64,000 nt of DNA from Candidatus Gastranaerophilales bacterium (GCA_947624325.1 CANQJT010000002.1:186001-250000), one strand, 5' to 3'. Positions 45,314-55,474 are shown, counted from the stretch's first letter. Program-made: numbers and translations. The notes: generated by a model not told the origin, from the sequence alone.

Positions 45314-46630
45314 TTTATGAGCTTTTTTCCAAGCTTTAATTTGTTCGAGCCTTGTTTTGTATTTTGACTCAAAACCTTGCTCTGTCGGTTTATAGTATTC
45401 TCTATCGACCAAAGAATCAGGCAGACATTGCATATTCGTTAATTTATCTTCACTGTCATGCGCATATTGATAACCTTTGCCGTAATCAAGTTCTTTCATT
45501 AATTTTGTCGGAGCATTCCTTATTACTAATGGAACAGGCTCCGCCAGATGCTTTAATGCATCCGATTTTGCATACATATATGCCACATCCATTGAATTTG
45601 ATTTTGGTGCCATTGCCATATAAATTACAGCTTCAGTCAGATGTACACTGCATTCGGGCATTCCTATAAAATGGCATGCCTGATAAGCTGCTACTGCTAT
45701 TTCAAGTGCATGAGGGTCGGCTAAACCTACGTCTTCACTTGCAAACCTTGTTACTCTTCTTGCTATATATAATGGGTCTTCCCCTGCTTCAAGCATTCTT
45801 GCAAGCCAATATACCGCTGCATCGGGGTCGGAATTGCGCATTGATTTATGTAATGCCGATATTATATTATAGTGTTCCTCGCCGTTCTTATCATATATTA
45901 GTGATTTTTTGGATATACACTGCTCTATAATTTCTGTAGTTACGGTTATTTCTTCTTTTTCATTAATATCACCGTTTAAAATTACCATTTCTAATGTTGA
46001 AAGTGCTGTTCTTGCATCACCGTTTGAAAATTCAGCTATTAATTTCAGCATGTCATCAGTTATATTAATTGTCTGATTTCCAAATCCCCTCTCATCATTT
46101 ATTGCCCTTTTTAATAGTGTTATAAGTTCTTCAGTTTTTAACGGCTGGAGTACAAATACTTTTGAACGGGATAATAAAGCTGAATTAACTTCAAACGAAG
46201 GATTTTCGGTAGTCGCTCCTATTAAAATTATGCTTCCTTTTTCAACAAACGGTAAAAATGCATCCTGTTGAGCTTTATTAAATCTGTGGATTTCATCCAC
46301 AAAAATTATTGTTTTTTTACCCAGTGTCCTGTTATCTTCAGCCTGCTGCATAACCGTTCTTATTTCTTTTATTCCGCTTGTTACTGCAGAAAAATCAATA
46401 AATTCAGAGTGAGTTTTATTTGCAATTATTCTTGCAAGAGTAGTTTTGCCGACCCCGGGTGGCCCCCAGAATATTAATGAAGTTATATTATCACTTTCAA
46501 TTAACCGCCTTAGAACTTTGCCTTCTCCTAACAGATGAGTCTGACCTGCAAATTCATCTAGAGATTTGGGTCTCAGCCTTGAGGCTAACGGTTGATTTTG
46601 TGTATTTTCAAATAATGTTTTTTGTTCCAT
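45305..46630 (-). CDS. rarA: Replication-associated recombination ATPase RarA (MgsA)
   Basis: 441 residues from ATG 46630 (the frame extends to 46702, without homology). Starts with LASRLRPKSLDEFAGQTHLL, then Walker A GPPGVGKTT, Walker B FVDEIHRFNKAQQD, sensor GATTENPSFE and the C-terminal tetramer domain (AVYWLARMLEAGEDPLYIAR). Acts at stalled replication forks. Confidence 0.95.
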   Translation of the reverse strand: MEQKTLFENTQNQPLASRLRPKSLDEFAGQTHLLGEGKVLRRLIESDNITSLIFWGPPGVGKTTLARIIANKTHSEFIDFSAVTSGIKEIRTVMQQAEDNRTLGKKTIIFVDEIHRFNKAQQDAFLPFVEKGSIILIGATTENPSFEVNSALLSRSKVFVLQPLKTEELITLLKRAINDERGFGNQTINITDDMLKLIAEFSNGDARTALSTLEMVILNGDINEKEEITVTTEIIEQCISKKSLIYDKNGEEHYNIISALHKSMRNSDPDAAVYWLARMLEAGEDPLYIARRVTRFASEDVGLADPHALEIAVAAYQACHFIGMPECSVHLTEAVIYMAMAPKSNSMDVAYMYAKSDALKHLAEPVPLVIRNAPTKLMKELDYGKGYQYAHDSEDKLTNMQCLPDSLVDREYYKPTEQGFESKYKTRLEQIKAWKKAHKSD

Positions 46631-46737
46631 TTTATCCCGTATATTCTGTTTATTATTATATCTTACTTTAAGTATTGTAAAAAGGGGAATTTTTTTTAAC
46701 AAAAAATTTTATTTATAAACTTAAAATTACTGAGTAT

Positions 46738-47808
46738 ATGAGGATAGGTAATTTGCAGATTAATAGAATAAATAATATAAATTTTTACAATAATAATATT
46801 TCTTTTAATGGTAAAAAAAGAAATAAGAATTGGTTTAAACCCCAGCTTGGAGATATAAATACTGATTATTATGATTTTAACAGAGAAAAAATTAAAAAAT
46901 CTCAAGTATTAAATGAAAAATCTAAGGAATATTTTTCTGAAAGTATTAATATACAAGCAGAAGGTAATAAATTAATATCTGAAGCCGAATTGCAGCATAA
47001 AAATGCAGAAAATCTTATAAATGAAAGTATTTCTCATATTAAATCTTCGCTGAAAAATTCCGATGAATACGGCGAAGGAACAGTTATTTTTTCTGCAAAA
47101 AACGGAAAAAGAACATCTGTAGATTATGCTAACTTTGAAGAAGGTATCGCAATTCTAAAAATTAATATTGATAATGAAGACGGAACAAAAGATGTTATAT
47201 CTTTTTATCCTGCCGATGATATGCCCGATGGACTTATGTTCAGATATAATAATAAAAAACATAATCCCAAATTCATATGTGATGAAGAAACAGCATATGA
47301 TGATGAGCTTTTTATTAAAGCAATATTAAAAAACAGAATTGAAAAAATTCAATTATCTAAATTTTCTTCGGATGATTATGAGTCTTATGACAGGGAATAT
47401 TCGTATAACTATAATACAGACAATATTTCCGAGATTTCACTTGGGTTTAAATGGCAATTTTATAAAGCACAAAGAGATAAAATATTTGTTTATAAAAAAT
47501 TTGGTAATAAAACAAATTTAATTGAAGTAACTATTAATGAAAAAACTGACGGATATAATTATTGGGATAAAAAAATATTTCAATTTTTAGAAGATTTTAC
47601 AAAAATAAAACTGGGCAGTACTTATAATATTAAAGATGAAACTGAAACAGTGGATAATGAATTTGTACTTAATAAAAACGGTAATCTTGTAAGAGTTGAA
47701 AAACAATATGATTATACAGGGTTTAATGACGGGGATGAATTTATTGTTTCTGCCGTAGTTTATCGGTTTAATAATGACGGTGTTATTTCTTCCGTCCAAA
47801 AAATTTAA
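46738..47808 (+). CDS. Unknown protein with N-terminal ISFNG motif
   Basis: 356 residues, begins MRIGNLQINRINNINFYNNN followed by ISFNGKKRNKNW. The Asn-rich start with a S-F-N-G motif near residue 22 places it with other lineage-specific proteins here. Residues 60-105 are a predicted coiled helix; the rest is a beta-rich, Asp/Asn/Tyr-rich region with a repeat-like run of strands (TSVDYANFEEGIAILKI and similar), reminiscent of wall-bound or toxin-type beta repeats, without recognised motif. No ribosome site and no signal peptide. Function unknown. Confidence 0.55.
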   Translation: MRIGNLQINRINNINFYNNNISFNGKKRNKNWFKPQLGDINTDYYDFNREKIKKSQVLNEKSKEYFSESINIQAEGNKLISEAELQHKNAENLINESISHIKSSLKNSDEYGEGTVIFSAKNGKRTSVDYANFEEGIAILKINIDNEDGTKDVISFYPADDMPDGLMFRYNNKKHNPKFICDEETAYDDELFIKAILKNRIEKIQLSKFSSDDYESYDREYSYNYNTDNISEISLGFKWQFYKAQRDKIFVYKKFGNKTNLIEVTINEKTDGYNYWDKKIFQFLEDFTKIKLGSTYNIKDETETVDNEFVLNKNGNLVRVEKQYDYTGFNDGDEFIVSAVVYRFNNDGVISSVQKI

Positions 47809-47822
47809 CTTTTCTTTTTATT

Positions 47823-49006
47823 TCATATTTTATTTATTTTTCTTATAGGTATGAATGAAAATATAAATAATATTGTGAACATTATTATAGCTGATTTAAG
47901 TGATTGATAATCAACAAAAAATTTAAAAATCATTAAAGATAATCCGGAGCATAAACCTGCCAGCATACTGTTAACTGAAGACATTGTTGCTCTTGATATT
48001 GACGGTATAAGTCCATGTATTCTTGCTAAACTTCCGACATTGAATACCATTTGAAATCCGATTGCAATACAAATAAATATAATGGTTGATATGCATATAA
48101 TTATATTATTATTTTGTATTGCAAATAATAAAATTATAAAACTTATTAAATATAATATATAAATTATTATTCCGGCTTTTTCAAGAGTCATCTTATCCGT
48201 AATCCTTTTTGCTAATATTGAACCTGTTGCTCTTAACATGTGATTAATAAAATAAATATACCCGAATAATATTACAGGGACTCCGACTGATTTCATAAAA
48301 GGTTGAAAATTCCATACAAATACACTTGTTATACCTGTTAAAATTGCACTGTATAGCATATATACATTTATTTTAGAATTTTTTAATGCTTTTTGCTTAT
48401 ATGTATTATTCTCATAAGATGAATTTTGAAGTTTATTTTCTTTTTATATTGCGGAAGTTTAGGCAGAGAAAATAACATAAATACGGCTATTGAATTAAAT
48501 AAAAGTTCTATTGTTAATAAGACTGTAAATCCAAAATATTTATATAAATATGCTCCGATTAAACAGCTTATGGCAGAGCCGGTTGACATATAAAAATTAA
48601 ATTTGCCGTATTTCGGAAGCATTGATTGAGTTATATTATTTATTTTTAAATAATCATATATGTAACCATCCGATACCCCTCTATAAAATGATTTAGATAA
48701 TCCGTATAAAATTTCACCCGATAAAATTGTCAGGTAATTAGGGCATGTAAGCCACAATAATATTCTTATTATGAATAAACAGTATGAAAATATTAATACA
48801 TGTTTCCTTTGAAATATATCACCTATATATCCTGCAGGAATTTCTGCTATTAATCCGGTGAAGTAAAATATGCTTTGAAATAGTAGAAAGTCTGATAAAG
48901 TTAACCCGTTTTGTATGTAAAATAAAAATAATACAGGTATGATATATCTTTGCTGTTGAAATAATACAGTTACATTTAAGATATTTAAAGGATTATTGTT
49001 TTTCAT
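47823..49006 (-). pseudogene. MFS transporter, frameshifted
   Basis: Two frames together make one 12-helix major facilitator protein. 49006-48383 gives six helices with LIAEIPAGYIGDIFQRKHV (the loop 2-3 signature) and ends after KINFKIHLMRIIH; 48359-47823 gives the second six helices in another frame. The second frame is open upstream only to a stop near 48440, so the shift lies around 48430-48445, in or next to an A-rich stretch (AAAAAGAAAA on the coding strand). The true start is the ATG at 49006, overlapping the GT8 stop by 14 bp. A decayed gene, an assembly error, or slippage. Confidence 0.65.
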
Positions 49007-49942
49007 CAGAGTACTTATACCATATTTTTGAGGTTGCACTATTCTTATCAGCCCATTCATACCACGGCTTTACATTATACCATCCTGTATAATGTATTAT
49101 AACAACTGCATTCCTGTACTCTTGTGCTGTTTTATACGGATATATTTTTTCATCATAATTTTTATTTAAAACTTTTTTTATTATTTTTAGTATATTTTCA
49201 TCATTATATTCGGGTGCAAATGTGTCATATATTAATGGAATAAATTTTACTTTTTTATATAGCACCGTATTAAATGCATCCTGCGTCATAAAACGATTTA
49301 TTTTGTCATTTTTTTTGTAATTAATTAGTTTCGTTTCTATATTATCTTCACGCATTTTTTTTAAATTTATCAGCATTACACCATTATTAAAATATGGTTC
49401 CTTTCTTTTATCAATCCAAGTGCTTTCTAAATCTTGAGCTGCAGCTGCATAATAATCTTCTATATCCGTATTATATAATTCCGTTAAATCTTTTAAGACT
49501 ATTACATCGCCGTCTAAATATAATACTTTATCAGTTTTGGCTAATATTGTTGCCAGGTTGAACTTTAAATAATCAGCTCTTGTTACATCCGGATTATCTT
49601 TTGAACTTGAAGGCAAGTCTTTCCGTTCTATTTTACACGGAATTATGTTTATTCGTGTTTTTAGTTTTTGTTCTTTTTTTATTTTTTTATTTTTTTATAA
49701 TCTTGTTTATCTAATCCGACTGTTAAAACATTTATTTCCAGTTTTGTTTTGGGCGCTTTATTTGCATTAATTGATTTTATTACCGTTTTTGTTTGTGTAA
49801 CATAATTTTTATCGGTAATTAATATTACTTTTATCGGATTTTTGTATAAAATATAATCTTTAATTTCATCGAAATTAATTGTAATTAATGTAAAAAATAT
49901 AACTATAAATATTATTGTTAATATGTATACAATTTTTTTCAT
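48993..49942 (-). pseudogene. Glycosyltransferase family 8 gene, switched out of frame by an 8-bp repeat
   Basis: The first 87 codons (49942-49679) encode a membrane anchor and the GT8 start KVILITDKNYVTQTKTVIKSI. A second frame (to 48993) encodes the GT8 core: ADYLKFNLATILAKTDKVLY then LDGDVIVL with the DxD metal site, FNNGVMLINLKKM and IIHYTGWYNVKPW. Between them is a perfect triple repeat of T-A7 on the coding strand (49674-49697). With two units instead of three the two frames join as DYKKIKKEQKLK and give a 313-residue protein. Likely modifies surface sugars; may be phase-variable rather than dead. Confidence 0.8.
49674..49697. repeat. Octanucleotide simple-sequence repeat, three units
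   Basis: Plus strand (TTTTTTTA)x3 inside the GT8 coding frame. Eight is not a multiple of three, so each gain or loss of a unit shifts the frame. Confidence 0.95.
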
Positions 49943-49948
49943 AATTTT

Positions 49949-49976
49949 ATAGTATATTAAATATTACTTTTTGCAA
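49949..49976 (-). promoter_or_regulatory. Promoter of GT8 gene, leaderless geometry
   Basis: Minus strand TTGCAA (49976-49971), 16 bp, TACTAT (49954-49949), ending 6 nt before the ATG at 49942. Confidence 0.5.
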
Positions 49977-49992
49977 ACTAATTATTATTTTT

Positions 49993-50020
49993 TTGCTAAA
50001 TTTTTAGGATTTATTATAAT
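49993..50020 (+). promoter_or_regulatory. Promoter of GT-C gene, leaderless geometry
   Basis: TTGCTA (49993-49998), 16 bp, TATAAT (50015-50020), ending 6 nt before the ATG at 50027; no ribosome site. Confidence 0.5.
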
Positions 50021-50026
50021 GTTTAT

Positions 50027-51577
50027 ATGTGTAAAGAACCTGTTAATAAGTCTGTAAATTATATTTTTTATATTTTAATTGCGATTTTATTTTTGTTCGG
50101 AATGTTAATAAGAGCTAAAATGTATTTGCTTAAAGTTCCTTTATGGCTTGATGAAATAATGCTCGCACAGTCTTTTATCGACAGAAATTTTTTGGGGATG
50201 TTTATGCCTCTTGAAGCATTTCAAAAAGCTCCGCCTTTATTCTGCTGCTTAGTTTTATTATCAAAAAAATTATTCGGCATCAGTGAATTATCAATCAGAT
50301 TAATTCCTTTTATATCAAGTATTCTTTCTGTTTTTGCATTTTTTATTTTACTTAAAGATAATGTAAAAAATAAGCTGGGAGTATTAATCGGATTATTTCT
50401 TTTTGTTATTTGTGTTCCTTTGGTTTATTTTTCCCAAGAATTAAAACCTTACGGGACTGATGTTTTGGTTTGTATTCTGCTTCTAATCTCATATAAATTC
50501 ATTGATTTTTCGGTTATTTCGGTTAAAAAAATTTTATTGTATACATTAGCATCATTGTTTATAGCTTTGTTTTCTTTTCCTGCGATGTTTATAATTCCTG
50601 CCTTGATTATTACTAAGTGCATACAAGATAAAAAAATCTATTACGGATGCTTTTTTATTTTTATCGGAATAGCTTTAGCCGGTTTATATTTATATTTTTC
50701 AGATTTGAGTAATTATGAGTTTCTTAAGGTTTATTGGGGCAACCAGGAAAAAGGATTTTCAATTCTGCCTTCTTTCTCTTTTATTGGGGGATTTATAAAA
50801 GATTGCTGTCAATTTTATGTGTACAATTGTAATAAATTTCTTATGTCAATACTTGTTATGCCTCTTATTGTAATTGGTTCAGCATTATTATATAAGGAAA
50901 AAGATAAGTATTTTTATTTAATAATTTTAATTTTTGTTTTTGCGGTTTTTGCTTCCATGCTTTCTTTTTATCCGCTTAAGCCAAAATTGGCATTGTTCTT
51001 AGCTCCGATATTTATATTATTAATTTCTAAATGTTTTGATTTAAGTATATTTTCAGGTAATTTTAAAATAAAATACATTTTCAATGTGTTTTTATGTTTG
51101 TATTTAATTCTGACTTTCGGTATTAATATCCCTTTTATAAATATTTCTGAAGACACTATAATATATTACAACAAAACAAGTACAGGCAGAGATAAATCTG
51201 TTTTGGACAGATTAAAAGTAAAAGAATATTCACTTTTCCTTCTGGGTAATTTAAAAGAAAATGATATTGTTCTGGCTTCTAAAGAGTTTTTATATAATAT
51301 TAACTGGTATAAAGCTTACTATAAATACAATAAATATTATGATATTAAAACTATTGAAAATGTTGATTTTGATAGTGTTGATGAATATACCAAAAAATTT
51401 ATTGATGAAAATATAAATAAACCTGCAATATGGTTTTTCGGCAGAGATTATGAATATTACTTTAGATGCTCAGGCACTGAAGTTATTGAAGAGTTTCTTA
51501 AAAACCAAAAAATTGATTATACTATCTATAAAAATAATGATTTATATTTAATTTTTACAAATAACATAAGGAAATAA
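50027..51577 (+). CDS. Polytopic GT-C glycosyltransferase (ArnT/PMT-like)
   Basis: 516 residues with about eleven membrane helices. The first outside loop reads VPLWLDEIMLAQSF, giving the acidic pair (D-E) of GT-C enzymes that use polyprenyl-phosphate sugars; YFSQELKPYGTDV resembles the second conserved loop of this group. The last 120 residues form a soluble domain. It would move a sugar from a lipid carrier to a surface glycan or lipid on the outer face of the inner membrane. The next gene starts 5 bp after its stop. Confidence 0.75.
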   Translation: MCKEPVNKSVNYIFYILIAILFLFGMLIRAKMYLLKVPLWLDEIMLAQSFIDRNFLGMFMPLEAFQKAPPLFCCLVLLSKKLFGISELSIRLIPFISSILSVFAFFILLKDNVKNKLGVLIGLFLFVICVPLVYFSQELKPYGTDVLVCILLLISYKFIDFSVISVKKILLYTLASLFIALFSFPAMFIIPALIITKCIQDKKIYYGCFFIFIGIALAGLYLYFSDLSNYEFLKVYWGNQEKGFSILPSFSFIGGFIKDCCQFYVYNCNKFLMSILVMPLIVIGSALLYKEKDKYFYLIILIFVFAVFASMLSFYPLKPKLALFLAPIFILLISKCFDLSIFSGNFKIKYIFNVFLCLYLILTFGINIPFINISEDTIIYYNKTSTGRDKSVLDRLKVKEYSLFLLGNLKENDIVLASKEFLYNINWYKAYYKYNKYYDIKTIENVDFDSVDEYTKKFIDENINKPAIWFFGRDYEYYFRCSGTEVIEEFLKNQKIDYTIYKNNDLYLIFTNNIRK

Positions 51578-51582
51578 ATACA

Positions 51583-52653
51583 ATGGAAAAAAAAATAAAA
51601 AATATTGAATTTATAAGAATAATCGGCTGTTTGGCAATAATATTGTTCCATTTACTTTATGATTCAAGTTTGGAAGTTACTAAAAACGGAAATAAAGCTG
51701 TTGATTTATTTTTTATAATTTCCGGTTTCTTTTTTGTTTATAAACTTAACTTACATATGTCAATTTTTGAATTTATAAAACACAAAGTTATAAGATTATA
51801 TCCGGTGCTTATTTTTTCAATCGGTATTATATATATTCTTTCTTTTTTTAATATTACAAAAATTAATTTTTACAGCACAATATTTATGATTTTAGGATTG
51901 TCAGGTACCGGCTTATGTAATGGCTCTGAGGGTATTTATTATCTGGGACAATATTGGTATTGTTCTTCATTGTTGTGGGTTCTTGTGTTTTTCTTTTATC
52001 TGGTTAAAAATTTTGAATTTAAAAAAGTTAATTTATTTATTGCTTTAGCTGTATTCTTCTGTTATTCTTTTATACTTGATGCAAGAAACGGTGTTATTAA
52101 CGGGATGGCAGATAATTATTACCACATTTTTAATGTCGGTATAATGAGAGCAATAGGTGGTATCGGTATCGGTTATTTAATAGGTAATTGGTATAAAAAT
52201 CATTCTCACAAGTTTGAAACTCTTAAACTTAATATTATTACTAAAATTTTTATTACTTTTCTTGAGTTAGTCTGCTTATATTTTGTTATAAGTAATCTAA
52301 TGTTTCATGCAATAAAATGTAACGACCATTTTATATTTATTATAGTTTATATGGCTTTAATTATTCTGTTTTTATTTAAAAAAGGATTTATTTCCCAATT
52401 TTTAGATAAAAATATTTTTTGTTTATTGGGAAGATATACATACTCTATATTTGTAACACATTTAATTATAGTTTATTCTTTAAGTCAGTTGTGCTGGGAT
52501 AATGAGTGGTTTCATTTAAATCATGCAGTATGTTATTTCTTTATTGTTATAGCTTGTATTTTAATGGGAATAATTACTTATCATTTGATAGAAAAACCGA
52601 TTGGAAAGTATTTGAATGAAAAATTTCCTTTAAAAACCGATGATAAATCTTAA
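51583..52653 (+). CDS. Acyltransferase family 3 (OafA/YrhL-like) membrane protein
   Basis: 356 residues, ten or so membrane helices. Starts KNIEFIRIIGCLAIILFHLL with the catalytic histidine, then AVDLFFIISGFF, and ends with RYTYSIFVTHLIIVY and YHLIEKPIGKY, all hallmarks of acyltransferase 3. It O-acetylates or succinylates surface glycans. In operon with the GT-C gene. Confidence 0.9.
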   Translation: MEKKIKNIEFIRIIGCLAIILFHLLYDSSLEVTKNGNKAVDLFFIISGFFFVYKLNLHMSIFEFIKHKVIRLYPVLIFSIGIIYILSFFNITKINFYSTIFMILGLSGTGLCNGSEGIYYLGQYWYCSSLLWVLVFFFYLVKNFEFKKVNLFIALAVFFCYSFILDARNGVINGMADNYYHIFNVGIMRAIGGIGIGYLIGNWYKNHSHKFETLKLNIITKIFITFLELVCLYFVISNLMFHAIKCNDHFIFIIVYMALIILFLFKKGFISQFLDKNIFCLLGRYTYSIFVTHLIIVYSLSQLCWDNEWFHLNHAVCYFFIVIACILMGIITYHLIEKPIGKYLNEKFPLKTDDKS

Positions 52654-52657
52654 CAGG

Positions 52658-53350
52658 TTACTGCTTATTTTCTATGCTTTTATTCCATTTAACATAAAAA
52701 TATACGGCTAAAATAAGGTATATCAGCCACATTATAATTGTAGCTAAACAGTTAGAGCCGTTTATATATGCGATTATCCACATAATTAATGTTATTAAAT
52801 TAACAATAAACCATATACCCCATTGTTCTATGCATCTTTTAAGAGTAAGATATTGACCTAATATTGAAAAACTTACACTGAATGCATCCATAAATGGATT
52901 TTTACCACCGTAAATACTTATTATCTTGTATATTAATACGGTTAAAATGATTGTCACAGCAAAACAAATAATTCTTTTTTTATTGTTTAAACTTGTTTTT
53001 ATTATTTCGTTTTTTTCTTTATTTAAGTGTTTTTTCCAGTTAAATATTCCTATAATCTGCATGGGAAGGAAATATAATCCGTATAAACACATATTTCCGT
53101 ACAATCCGTTTTTAAATGAAATTATGCAATAGCAGAAAGTTCCTATTATACCTATGTAATAACAGTATACTTTTCCTTTTCCTGCTAAAAGAGTATATGT
53201 TATTCCGCATAATGCCGACATTAGTGCAATTTTACTGTCTTTCATTGCGAGTGATATAGTGAATACAAGTATAATTACAGTGATATACAGTATTTTTTCA
53301 AATTTATTAAAAAATTTTAATTCTGATTTTATATAATTTATAAGTTTCAT
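52658..53350 (-). CDS. pnuC: Nicotinamide riboside/mononucleotide transporter PnuC
   Basis: 230 residues, seven helices. LYGLYFLPMQIIGIFNWKKH and QYLTLKRCIEQWGIWFIVNL are PnuC substrate-site segments. No kinase or NadR gene is adjacent. TATAAT on the minus strand ends 6 nt before the ATG, so the mRNA may lack a leader; no riboswitch fits in the 34-bp gap. Confidence 0.9.
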   Translation of the reverse strand: MKLINYIKSELKFFNKFEKILYITVIILVFTISLAMKDSKIALMSALCGITYTLLAGKGKVYCYYIGIIGTFCYCIISFKNGLYGNMCLYGLYFLPMQIIGIFNWKKHLNKEKNEIIKTSLNNKKRIICFAVTIILTVLIYKIISIYGGKNPFMDAFSVSFSILGQYLTLKRCIEQWGIWFIVNLITLIMWIIAYINGSNCLATIIMWLIYLILAVYFYVKWNKSIENKQ

Positions 53351-53384
53351 TTTTAAATTATAATTTAAATAGGATATTTTTAAA

Positions 53385-54416
53385 ATGAAATTGAAAAATG
53401 TAAATGATATAAATGCATTTAAAGGCGGATTAAATAATAAATATTTACTTAAAAGCTTAGAAGTAGCAGCTAATCATCCTGCTTCATTTATCGCAGGTAC
53501 TACTTTGATTATGTCATCTGTTGTAAGACCTGTTTCAATATTGATGACTCCAAAAACTGATAAAGAAAATAAAAAAATTGCTGCTGTTGATTCTTTTTCA
53601 TCGGGAATTGTTAAATTTGCAATTACTGAAGCTATTGCTCTGCCTGTGGAAAATGCAATTAAAAATATTGATAAAAATCCTGAAAAATTTTTAAATCCCG
53701 AAACAATCAAAAAAATGCAGGAGTCCGGTAAAACTTTAACGGAATCTCAAAATTATAAATTTGCTTCGCAATTAATTAAATTATCAACAGGTTTATTAAC
53801 GGCAATTCCTAAGTCTGTCATTGCAGTTGCACTTATACCTGTTATAATGAATTTAATTTTCCCTAAACAAAAAAAGAAAAAAAATGAAAAAGTTATATAT
53901 CCTGAAAATTATAGTCCCGTGTTTAAACAATTCTATGATAATTCCGTTAGTTTTAAAGGATTTCAAGACACAGCTGCAAAAGGTATTGGTGCTGTATTTA
54001 ATTTAAATTTGTTTCAGAATTTTGTTAAAAAGAACAGTTTTAACGAAGCTAATATTGCAAGAAATATATCTATGTTAACTGATATTTTGCTTGCCGGTTC
54101 TTTTATTTTCCGTACTAAAAAGTCTGATAAAATTGATGAAGATAAGAAGAATCCATTGATATATAATAAAACTGTTTCAACTGCTTTAAGCTTATTGTTC
54201 GGATATAAAATTGATAAAGCGGTTCAGAAAAGTTCTGTAAAATTTATGGATAAATTTATAAAATCCAATATTAATGACCCTAAATTGTCAAAATATATAC
54301 AAGGTATTAATATAATAAGACCTACTATAATTTTTGCAATTCTGTATTATGCTATTTTACCTGTTTTATCAATATTTACGGCAGATAAAATTGATAAATA
54401 TCAGAAAGAACATTAA
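53385..54416 (+). CDS. Unknown membrane protein with AFKGG and SFKG motifs
   Basis: 343 residues. Starts MKLKNVNDINAFKGGLNN; a second copy of the motif, SVSFKGFQD, occurs near residue 187. Hydrophobic segments lie near 34-50, 140-160 and 315-335. Paired outline (a helix-rich first half and a similar second half, each following a FKG motif) hints at an internal duplication. AGGAT before the ATG. No recognised family; typical of the lineage-specific set here. Confidence 0.55.
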   Translation: MKLKNVNDINAFKGGLNNKYLLKSLEVAANHPASFIAGTTLIMSSVVRPVSILMTPKTDKENKKIAAVDSFSSGIVKFAITEAIALPVENAIKNIDKNPEKFLNPETIKKMQESGKTLTESQNYKFASQLIKLSTGLLTAIPKSVIAVALIPVIMNLIFPKQKKKKNEKVIYPENYSPVFKQFYDNSVSFKGFQDTAAKGIGAVFNLNLFQNFVKKNSFNEANIARNISMLTDILLAGSFIFRTKKSDKIDEDKKNPLIYNKTVSTALSLLFGYKIDKAVQKSSVKFMDKFIKSNINDPKLSKYIQGINIIRPTIIFAILYYAILPVLSIFTADKIDKYQKEH

Positions 54417-55450
54417 ATATATTCTAAATTCTTTTTCTTATCCGTTAATAATTTTATGTATAAATTGTATAAAAATCTATTATTTATTAATTTTGAAGGT
54501 TTTGATTTTCTGCAATCTATTAAATACTGTATAAATGCATAATGTACAACATTATACATTTTGTATTTTTTCGCTAAATACATAAAGTAGTCATAAATCA
54601 GATAAATATGAGGTGAAATGTTTTTATAATCATATTTTCTTGCATAACAGTCTTCTATATCAACGGCAACACATTTAATATGTAATTTTTTCATTAATTC
54701 AAAAAATAACTCAATTTCTTTTAAATTATCATTGACCCCCGGAATAATTATGTATTTAATCATTACATTTTCAGGATTTATAACTGCTCTTGCATATTTT
54801 TCAATGTTTTCACATACAATATTAAATTTATCTACCAGTTTAACTTTTTCGTAAGTTTCCTTGCATCCCGAATCAATTGAAATAACAACAAGACATTTAT
54901 CTTTTGAAAGATATTCTTCTATTTTCGGACTAAATTTAATTGCACTTGTTAAAATTCTAAGTCTGCTTCCGTTGGAAGCCAATAAATCAACAAGTTCTTC
55001 AAAATTTTCCATTAAAGTCGGTTCACCGCCTTGAAAAATTGCTTCACCACCGGGTTTATAATATCCTTTATCTACTAAATCCTTTATAACGGGATATACA
55101 TTATACCCCGGATCATAACTGCCTTTAGGACAGCAATATAGACATTTTGAATTACACAGTTTACATTGCGAAAATTGGAAATCTGATATTTTTTTCTCTA
55201 TTTTATATTCATATTCGGCTTCAAATGGGAACTCACAGCCCCTGCATTCATCAATAGTTGCGACCTGTTGTCTTTTTATTCTTTCATGTTTTATTTTAAA
55301 AAGTTCTTCCCAATCTATGGGTTCACCATTATAATTATCAATTAAAATCGGCATTCCGGAACCAATGCTTGGTTTTTTACAACAATCAGAAACAAAATGT
55401 CTGTCAAAATTAATTGCAGAATCCAGCCATCTGCAGCCGTTATGTCCCAT
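54413..55450 (-). CDS. Radical SAM protein
   Basis: 345 residues from ATG 55450 with AAGGAGA upstream; the frame continues into the tRNA(Pro) gene but that part is not coding. Cluster motif CNSKCLYC (CxxxCxxC) near residue 110, then AIFQGGEPTL (GGE motif), VVISIDSGC. The N-terminal 85 residues have CRGC and NGEPIDWEELFKIKHERIK, seen in radical SAM proteins with extra clusters. Substrate unknown. It lies 24 bp downstream of tRNA(Pro) on the same strand and may be co-transcribed with it. Confidence 0.85.
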   Translation of the reverse strand: MGHNGCRWLDSAINFDRHFVSDCCKKPSIGSGMPILIDNYNGEPIDWEELFKIKHERIKRQQVATIDECRGCEFPFEAEYEYKIEKKISDFQFSQCKLCNSKCLYCCPKGSYDPGYNVYPVIKDLVDKGYYKPGGEAIFQGGEPTLMENFEELVDLLASNGSRLRILTSAIKFSPKIEEYLSKDKCLVVISIDSGCKETYEKVKLVDKFNIVCENIEKYARAVINPENVMIKYIIIPGVNDNLKEIELFFELMKKLHIKCVAVDIEDCYARKYDYKNISPHIYLIYDYFMYLAKKYKMYNVVHYAFIQYLIDCRKSKPSKLINNRFLYNLYIKLLTDKKKNLEYI

Positions 55451-55474
55451 TTTGATATTCTCCTTTTTAAAAAA

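Noticed and set aside
52658-53384. NAD-sensing riboswitch before pnuC
   Set aside because: The gap to the divergent gene is only 34 bp and the promoter geometry suggests almost no leader.
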